NCBI GenBank assembly: GCA_030544235.1
Contig: CM060472.1
Span: 23,957,724 to 24,021,723, forward strand
Length of the DNA stretch: 64,000 nucleotides
Source of the DNA: Lepturacanthus savala
Taxonomy: Eukaryota > Chordata > Actinopteri > Scombriformes > Trichiuridae
Direction: 5' to 3'
The position numbers and the translations under genes are program-made. Below the pieces are notes generated by a model, which saw nothing but the letters and a program-made list of their open reading frames with translations, ran no database searches and was not told the DNA's origin. Below are positions 59,887-64,000 of the stretch, piece after piece. How positions within the stretch are numbered: position 1 is the first letter of the stretch; each line of letters begins with the position of its first letter.

Positions 59887-61667
59887 ATGCCTCCTTCGTT
59901 CTCTTTTGGCGTTGCATAACAGCTTGATTATATAATCCCAAACATACAGTATGTCCACGAGGCTGAGCGCCGGAGGACATGAAGGCATGCGAGAGCATCG
60001 AATTGGAGCAGGAGATGATGGAGGAGGAGGAAGGAAGGAAGGAAAGTAAAAAAAAAATAAAAGAAAGAGGTGAAAGAGGGACAGCATCCACACCACCATG
60101 GTACTTTGAGTTCACTGCTTCTCTGGATTAGAATTTCAGTGACATCACACGTTTCCTCCATTCACGTTGATGGAAGTTCATCTGCGGGTGAGGACACGTG
60201 TTAGCCTATATTATTTATTTCCTTAAACAAAAAGCATCATGCAAAGTAGATTAAATAATGTAACAAATCATCAAAATATTATGAAATGGCAATTTAATAA
60301 AATAAAATGTATACATATTTAATAGGTATATAATTAATTAATTATTATCAATTATGAATGAATTAATAATTAATGTAATTCCTCAGGTGTAAGCCATGTC
60401 CACTTGTCCAACAGTGACAGAGGTGTATCAGTGATTAAATTCACCACATCTCCCTGAATTTTCAAACGTTTTCAAGGCATTTAGATAATTATAAATGTCA
60501 GACATATATTCATGATACAACAGATTGGTTAAATTCAAAATGTTTGTATACCAAAATACAATGAACGATATGCATATGCAAAGGAAACCTAAACACAAAA
60601 CAATTTTGTCTTGACAAAAATTGAGTTCTCCAGGATCATGTACGTTAGCTACAGTTAAGGTGCATAACTTGGGTCAGCAGTTAGCGTTACTGGCATAAAA
60701 CCGATTTAATAACTAATTTAGGAATAGCATGGCCTCCTTAGCACAATAACGTACAGTGGCTGATTACCAAATATCACTTTAACAAACTCAATGATGTCTC
60801 ACTAGCCAAAATACCTTTTTTATTTTCTTGTCCTGACATAAACCAGCCTCTGTTGACTAATGCGGGAAGTAGACACGGCCCAAGATGGCGGCCGCGTTGA
60901 CGCAGCGTTCCAAAGGCGGCTTCTACGCGCTTATATCTATGAACGTCAACACGGCGGGAACGTTGAAATCGTGTCCCCGCGGTGTAGTGATGGATGCATG
61001 ATATAGGTTAGTCATATAATACATTCATGGGTGTAGTGACGGGGTTAGTTGATTTACCAGCCCTTGAACTCTGAATTCCGACTCGGAAACTCGGGCACGT
61101 TCGAGAGTCGGAGGGAATGACGTCAATGAAAGATGACGTCACATACTACGAGCGATAAAGAAATTATTTTACCAACTCGATGTTTATTTAAGCAAGGGGG
61201 AAGAGCAGGACATTATGGAAACGTGAATAGAATATAGCAAGAGTTAACATCTGCATGGCGAGCAGGTTATTATACTTACAGCATATGTCGTTTCTCTCCC
61301 TCTCTCTCTCCTTTAAGTAGCCATTGTACTTCCCCAGCAGTACTTTGATGCTCGAAAGATATCCAAACTAACATCACTTTACTGTGGTCGGCCATTTCCC
61401 GACTTTCAAAGGAAGTCGCCTTTTCCGATTCAGATTTTTATAAAGTGCACGCGAACGCAGCATTTCCGTTAAGCTTTTTTAAACTCTAGTATTGCATTTA
61501 CAGTTAAAAAATCGCCACTTTGCGATTTTTTAATTTGTGGGGATAATCTGGCTGAATAAACTGTCAAAAGTATCATGAACGTTCGTTAGCCATAGAATTT
61601 ATTTTTCAAAATCAAAATTTCTCTCATCCCTGTAAAACTGTTTTCAAGTGCACCGTCCACCGTAGTT

Positions 61668-61677
61668 ATTATATATA

Positions 61678-61730
<53 letters not shown>

Positions 61731-61740
61731 AACACACACA
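61668..61740 (+). repeat. (TA)n array running into CA units
   Basis: About 30 TA units with one break, then ACAAACACACACA. It immediately precedes the left end of the Tc1 element and may be the insertion target, since these elements insert at TA. Confidence 0.95.
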
Positions 61741-63235
61741 TACACACACAATGGGGGGAATAAGTATTGAACCATTAACTTTTTTGTCATTACATTTATT
61801 TCCAAAGATGCAATTCATGTGACATTTCTTCCAGACACTGGTATTGACTCAAATAATCCACACATGAAAAGAAATGACAACATTCAAATCCATAAATAGT
61901 GATTATGTGGAATTAAGTTGAATAACACAGGGAAAAAAAAGTATTGAACACACCCTGAGAAAGCTGTATATACAGGTTGTTTTTTCACCAAGTAGTCAAA
62001 CAAGACATCTCACGATGGCTAAAAGCAAGGAGCTCTCTCAAGACCTTCGCAACCTGATTGTTGCTCAGGATCAGAATGGAACTGGTTACAGACTTATCTC
62101 AAAGCGTCTGAGTATTCCAATAAGCACCGTTGGGGCCATTATCCGCAAGTGGAAGAAGCATCACCTTATCATCAACAGGCCGCGCACAGGAGCTCCTCGC
62201 AAGATTTCTGACCAGGGAGTCAGAAGAGTTCTCAAAGAGCCAAGGACCACCCGGAAAGCGCTCCAGAAAGACATGGAGGCAGCAGGTACAAGTGTCACAG
62301 AGAAAACGATAAGCAACGCACTCCACCGCCATGGCCTCTATGGACGCTCAGCCCGCAAGACTCCATTCCTCAAAAAAAGGCACGTTGAAGCTCGTTTAAA
62401 GTTTGCTAAACAGCATCTGGATAAGCCTGTGGAATACTGGGAGAATGTTGTCTGGTCAGGCGAAACCAAAATTGAACTTTTTGGCTGTCATACTACACAG
62501 CATGTTTGGAGGAGAAATGGCACTGCACATCACCCAAATAACACTACACCGACAGTGAAGTTTGGTGGTGGAACCATCATGGCATGGGGTTGTTTCTCAT
62601 CTCGTGGTACTGGCAGACTTCATATAATTGAAGGAGCAATGAATGGAAACATCTATCGGCAAATTCTTGAGATGAACCTGCTGCCATCCACCAGGATGAT
62701 GAAGATGAGACGTGGCTGGACCTTTCAACAGGACAACGACCCGAAGCACACGGTAAAGTTGACTCTCCAATGGTTTAAAAAAAAGAAAATCAATGTGTTA
62801 GAATGGCCCAGTCAATCACTCGACTTAAATCCGATTGAACATCTGTGGAAAGAACTAAAGAAAAGGGTTCACCAGAGGTCACCAAAGAATATTCAAGATT
62901 TAAAGACAATCTGTGCAGAGGAATGGGCAAAAATCACACCTGAGCAGTGTGGGCGATTAGTTAATACATACAAGAAGCGTCTGGAAGCTGTCATTGCAAA
63001 CAAAGGCTTCTCCACGAAGTATTAAACGAGGCTCAGATAGTGTGTTCAATACTTTTATCCTGTGTTACTGCACTTAATTCCAGATAATCATTATTTATGG
63101 ATTTGAATGTTGTGATTTCTTTTCATGTGTGGATTATTTGAGTTAATACCAGTGTCTGGAAGAAATGTCACATGAATAAATATGAGGAAAAAAAAGTTGA
63201 CGCGTCCAATACTCAATTCCCCCATTGTGTGTGTA
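61741..63235 (+). mobile_element. Tc1/mariner element, nearly complete, with terminal inverted repeats
   Basis: The left end TACACACACAATGGGGGG (61741-61758) is mirrored by CCCCCATTGTGTGTGTA at 63219-63235. Both ends include a TA, the target duplicated by this superfamily. The inverted repeats are about 200 bp long: the left arm has CAATTCATGTGACATTTCTT and AAATCCATAAATAGTGATTA, and the right arm carries their near-complements around 63110-63175. A single intronless transposase gene fills the middle. The left end abuts a TA/CA microsatellite, so the exact outer boundary is uncertain by a few bases. Confidence 0.9.
62015..63025 (+). CDS. Tc1-like transposase, full length but with a mutated catalytic aspartate
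   Basis: 336-aa open frame for a cut-and-paste transposase. Residues 1-110 are the paired-like helix-turn-helix DNA-binding region (ELSQDLRNLIVAQDQNGTGY, then STVGAIIRKWKKHH), with a basic linker RPRTGAPRKISDQ that resembles the GRPR-like hook. Residues 140-280 are the DDE domain. The second aspartate (FQQDNDPKH, D240) and the glutamate (LNPIEHLW, E275) are present with 34 residues between them, as in the DD34E type. The first catalytic position, normally D in WSDETK, is G149 (codon GGC, 62459-62461). The conserved SPDLNPIE reads SLDLNPIE. The frame has no stop or frameshift and ends GFSTKY, so the copy is young, but on family knowledge the protein should be catalytically inactive. Confidence 0.92.
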   Translation: MAKSKELSQDLRNLIVAQDQNGTGYRLISKRLSIPISTVGAIIRKWKKHHLIINRPRTGAPRKISDQGVRRVLKEPRTTRKALQKDMEAAGTSVTEKTISNALHRHGLYGRSARKTPFLKKRHVEARLKFAKQHLDKPVEYWENVVWSGETKIELFGCHTTQHVWRRNGTAHHPNNTTPTVKFGGGTIMAWGCFSSRGTGRLHIIEGAMNGNIYRQILEMNLLPSTRMMKMRRGWTFQQDNDPKHTVKLTLQWFKKKKINVLEWPSQSLDLNPIEHLWKELKKRVHQRSPKNIQDLKTICAEEWAKITPEQCGRLVNTYKKRLEAVIANKGFSTKY

Positions 63236-63245
63236 TATTATATAC

Positions 63246-63268
63246 ATACATAAACACACACACACACA
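63246..63268 (+). repeat. Short CATA/CA tract on the far side of the Tc1 element
   Basis: Sequence of the CATACATAAACACACACACA type follows the right terminus. With the array at 61668-61740 it suggests the element landed in one longer alternating purine-pyrimidine tract. Confidence 0.7.
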
Positions 63269-64000
63269 TTTTTTTCTTTACATTTTGACAAGTAGTAATA
63301 TAGTACTATTTATTGGATGCTACATTTATAAACCTTGAGTTAAATATCTTAATATATTATACAAACATGGAGGGAAGTGTTCTAATGAAAAATATTGCAG
63401 CACAAGTAAAAACAGGCATGTAAGTGTTTGAGAATATTTCAGAATCCGAGCTTGGGAAGTGCTTTTAGAAAGCTCCTCCAGAGGGAAAAAGATAATCAAA
63501 ATGGACAGATGAAAGTGAGTGGTGAGAATAAGAAGAGAGGACGACTTGATGGAAATTGTGAGCAGGAAGAGAGGAGAGGTGTGGGCGAGGAGGAAGGAGA
63601 GAGGGGACATTAAGTGAACATGTGTCCCTGTGCAGAGTTGATGTCATTACAAGTATTAGTAGGTTGGCAGTAAACATTGAAGCTAAAAGGAAGAAGGCAT
63701 CACTCATACTGACAAAGCAACACACGCTTAAGTATACACACATTCAAATGAAGGCTTAACTCACATTAACACTTAAGTTAATACACACGATTGTAGGGTA
63801 CCAAAAAAAAAAAAACAGTAAATCATGCATATGCGTTGACTCAAATGAGAAAAGATTATCTACAGGAGAATAAATATTTGAAAGTTATACATAAGGCAAG
63901 CCTTACCGCACTGTATATATTGAATTTTCACTTTGTTGCCTGAATTTTGTGTTCACTTTTACAGAAACAGACATTTCCACCATGTTATTGATGCATAAAA

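Noticed and set aside
61070..61440. Possible inverted-repeat element with GACTCGG and CCGATTC motifs
   Set aside because: The two ends do not align well enough and no target duplication was found.
1..64000. CRISPR arrays, operons, prophage or plasmid features
   Set aside because: The sequence is intron-bearing vertebrate DNA; the regular repeats are microsatellites and transposons.

Overview
This is vertebrate nuclear DNA, almost certainly from a ray-finned (teleost) fish. The coding sequence is split by GT-AG introns, CA/TG microsatellites are abundant, and the repeats are types typical of fish: a Tc1/mariner element with a DD34E-type transposase, hAT-derived miniature elements with 8-bp target duplications, an L2/Maui-like LINE, tRNA-derived SINE-like copies and an LTR fragment. 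No bacterial-style operon, CRISPR array, rRNA gene or independent tRNA gene is visible. Two protein-coding genes are well supported. MED10 (Mediator subunit 10) lies on the minus strand in four coding exons between 19340 and 23351 and encodes 134 aa. UBE2QL1 (ubiquitin-conjugating enzyme E2Q-like 1) lies on the plus strand in two coding exons, 26546-27253 and 39051-39182, and encodes up to 279 aa. They diverge from a shared 3.2-kb interval; the two genes are also neighbours on human chromosome 5p15.31, so this looks like conserved vertebrate synteny. MED10 serves general RNA polymerase II transcription and UBE2QL1 serves ubiquitin conjugation; the pairing is genomic, not a shared pathway. Layout: 1-9.5 kb is intergenic DNA with old MITE copies, CA/TG arrays and an orphan C-type-lectin-like exon fragment cut by a hAT end. 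9.5-12.2 kb is a 5'-truncated L2-type LINE on the minus strand with a SINE inserted in it, bounded by a 13-bp target duplication. 13.6-14.9 kb is a nest of small elements. 17.5-18.4 kb is an internally inverted Tc1-like relic. 18.6-23.6 kb is MED10 and its CpG-rich promoter. 25.4-42.7 kb is UBE2QL1 with an 11.8-kb intron that holds two hAT MITE copies and a dead Charlie-like hAT transposase, followed by a long 3' UTR. 43-64 kb is mostly gene-poor DNA with a second SINE copy, a probable LTR remnant interrupted by a Harbinger-like MITE, one unexplained open frame near 58.6-59.1 kb and a nearly complete Tc1 element at 61.7-63.2 kb. The Tc1 transposase reads through at full length but its first catalytic aspartate is replaced by glycine. 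I did not find a convincing new biological system. The most informative points are the catalytic lesion in an otherwise intact Tc1 gene, the 118-residue N-terminal extension of UBE2QL1, the nested insertions that can be ordered in time by their target duplications, and the foldback Tc1 relic.
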